From: Rhyacichthys aspro
Taxonomy: Eukaryota > Chordata > Actinopteri > Gobiiformes > Rhyacichthyidae
DNA length: 64,000 nt
Reading direction: 5' to 3'
NCBI GenBank assembly: GCA_036850595.1
Contig: CM072154.1
Location: forward strand, 9,493,330-9,557,329
Position 1 is the stretch's first letter. Every line of letters begins with the position of its first letter. The position numbers were made by a program, and so were the translations under genes. This document shows, one piece after another, positions 61,801-64,000 of this stretch. The notes under the pieces were generated by a model. That model had not been told where the DNA came from and did no database searches. It saw nothing but the letters and a program-made list of their open reading frames with translations.

Positions 61801-63499
61801 GACAGTGTCACTGTTGGTTTGTGTCCCCGGTGGAATAGGTTAAAGAGAACAAAACATGTTTTTGCAGTGGAGTGCCGCTCTGCAAGACAGATCTAATAAA
61901 ACTGTATTTGATTGTGGGGGTATGATCTGACTGGGGCTGTCACTGGTGAGTGAGCCCCCTGAGCGCCGAGACAGCAGCAGTCTGCTTGAAAAGGAACAAA
62001 GAGTCCCTGGGAGTAGTCTCCGTAGACTCCCAAACACGAGTGTGCATGACTGGCCTGTGTTTGATGGCTGACTACAGCGGGGCATTTTGACGTCCCCACC
62101 AACCAGAGACAAAGGCAGCATGCAGAGGCCATCACAGTTTCCTAATACCTCTACCTTTCCAGATTAAAAGATCACACATAGGCAAGTTTTTTTTATTAAT
62201 AGTCCACCTGCATGTTCCCTTTTAGCAAAATAACAAAATAATTTGATCAATTTACAGTAACATTCTCTATCTTTTCCTTCCCTGCTGTGCCGTAGTTTAA
62301 ATTATAACATCAACCGGCATATCTGAGCACCTGTCAAATCCTTTTAAACAAAACAAGCATGATGTAATTCTGTTCAACCAGGCAATTCATTAGCCCAAGT
62401 CAAACAGCCGCCCTTGTGCAAGTTGGCTGCTGTTGTCCTCCCCGTGGATTGCCGGGAAACCACTTAGGTCCACGCTCACCAAGGTGATCAAACCTGCGTC
62501 AGCCCACACCTGCCTCCCCTCTCAGGAGGACCCGGGGCCGGCTCAACAACAACACGCGCCGGGAGTTCAGCTAAGTGCGTCTTCAATCACTGCATCTAGA
62601 GGCATACGCACATTTAGGAGTAAACAGAGTGAATGTAGAAAATTGAGCATATGACAGATGCATGAGGAATAATCCACGGTTGTCACGACACCTTGTATTT
62701 TCTTACACAGCCTTTGCAATGGGAGAAACAGTATTGCTAGACATATGGAATATAGTGTTGCAGGCACCTTTACTGTGGTGCAGTAAAGCCATGTTAGCAG
62801 AGCCAGTGGAATATTATACTAGCTAGATGCTCAGTAGAGATTTCGGGATCAGCAATGTGCAGGCTGTTTTTTTCCACTGATATGTTTGAATTATTTCTTA
62901 TGGCTGTGCATAATGGCAATATAAATCTTTCTGGGTGTGCAATTACAAAGACTGGCATGGTCTATTCCCCGCTGGGTGATCGCCTGCGAACAATGACATA
63001 TTACCGGCTGGCCGGCAGTGGTCATTAAGAACTGATATGGGATTTATGGCCAGTCTTTAAACATGAGATGGCATTAAAGAGATTTGAATACAGTCAAAAT
63101 GGCACAAAGAACCCTGCCTGAGCAAGATGGAGCTAATGAACTGTGGTTGGAGCGCACAGGGATATAAAGTTATTTTGGGAAAAGCCAATTTCTCATCAAG
63201 CAAAATGAATCTGATTTTAATCACGGGTTGTCAGAGACCATAACAAGCTGGCTGTGTTATTATTGTGAGGCTTTATATGGGAGCAATAACTTTGACTATT
63301 AATATATTAACACATTGTTAAACATGCTGCAACAAAGTACACATGACAGGCAGATGACAACAAATACACTGACTCTACGCAGTTGTTTGCCAGCTGAAAT
63401 TTGATAGCTTCCAAAAAATATTTTGATGCATTTATCTGAGCAGGACAGCGGGGAAAATCTGTATAAATATTCAGTATTATTAACGTCTGGCTGCTTAAA

Positions 63500-63530
63500 T
63501 TAAAGGTGAATAGGCAGAATTTCAAATTAA
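63500..63530. mobile_element. Left end of a TTAAAGGTG-family MITE
   Basis: TTAAAGGTGAATAGGCAGAA closely matches the left end of the 10718-11035 element. A matching right end was not found before the window edge. Confidence 0.3.
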
Positions 63531-64000
63531 TTTTAACAGTCAGTGAACATTCTCATCTTTTCATCAAGAGATTATTATTTCTGGATAATAAAGGTAATAT
63601 GGCACTTAATAAAGACTTTTTTACAGATTATACTATTAGGTGAATGAGAAAAAATCCCACTTTTTTTTTTTGCACAATGTGACAAAAGCAAACAGAATTA
63701 TGTAAAAAGATTATTCAACAATAAAACAAATAACTAAGGGTAGAAATGTCAATATTTATAAAAAGAAAATCTAATATATTTAAAACTAGCACAAAACATT
63801 TTTTTTCACACAAAATATTTCACACTGCACTGTTGTTAGCCACGTCTGAGAAGCATCATGCTAACCTTAAAAAGCCCTCAAAAAGTTTAAAACTCTAGAT
63901 CACCATTCACCAAGGAATGTCACCATTGTCACCCCTACTTCTCCTTGGCTCCTGGTGAATATCTGATCTTTACTGCTTTGCTGAGTCCATAAAAAGACAA

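Larger units (their letters stand above)
56165..64000. other. Gene-free; one CpG-dense patch
   Basis: 58675-58890 has about 24 CpGs in roughly 215 bp. A 174-codon plus-strand frame at 61372-61896 has no recognisable domain or splice context. Otherwise nothing is recognised, apart from the MITE end at 63500. Confidence 0.45.

Noticed and set aside
61372..61896. 174-codon plus-strand open frame starting with a non-ATG codon
   Set aside because: No recognisable domain and no neighbouring splice signals. It overlaps other frames, so chance is the simpler reading.
1..64000. tRNA, rRNA, CRISPR or viral genes
   Set aside because: None was seen. The only tRNA-like sequences are the degenerate SINE promoters, and no retroviral coding frames were recognised.

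Overview
This is nuclear DNA from a ray-finned (teleost-type) fish. The only intact gene I can support is a six-exon, minus-strand C2H2 zinc-finger gene, zfp64 (coding span 17776-20384). Its finger array reads like vertebrate ZFP64. The fish assignment also rests on two teleost-type SINE-like repeats (37800-37969 and 55730-55981). All introns have canonical sites and vertebrate-like spacing. There are no operons, and nothing suggests bacterial, organellar or viral DNA.

Layout. 1-17.1 kb: non-coding DNA with MITE-like elements, small tandem repeats and internal duplications. 17.1-20.4 kb: zfp64, with a probable promoter near 20.6 kb that carries a palindromic CRE. 21.2-29.1 kb, plus strand and head-to-head with zfp64: a run of short segments that have good splice sites and protein-like reading frames. 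Seven consecutive segments (22400-29080) have compatible intron phases, but three contain in-frame stops and one has a 1-base frameshift in a G run. I read these as exons of a decayed, probably helical-repeat, protein gene. The family is not recognised. Weaker candidate exons continue to about 45 kb, where a two-exon tail ends in a stop. 29-64 kb is otherwise gene-free. It holds a deleted hAT element with a BED-finger remnant, a 541-bp foldback element, SINEs, minisatellites, a CpG-dense patch and homeodomain-site-rich blocks that could be distal enhancers.

How the parts may relate. zfp64 and the decayed gene probably shared one short bidirectional promoter interval. zfp64 kept a clean frame and splice sites while its neighbour lost them. 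A MITE-like repeat lies in the zfp64 3' region and carries a candidate poly(A) signal. Coding calls outside zfp64 are inferences from reading frames and splice sites. They need homology searches and RNA data, neither of which I could run.
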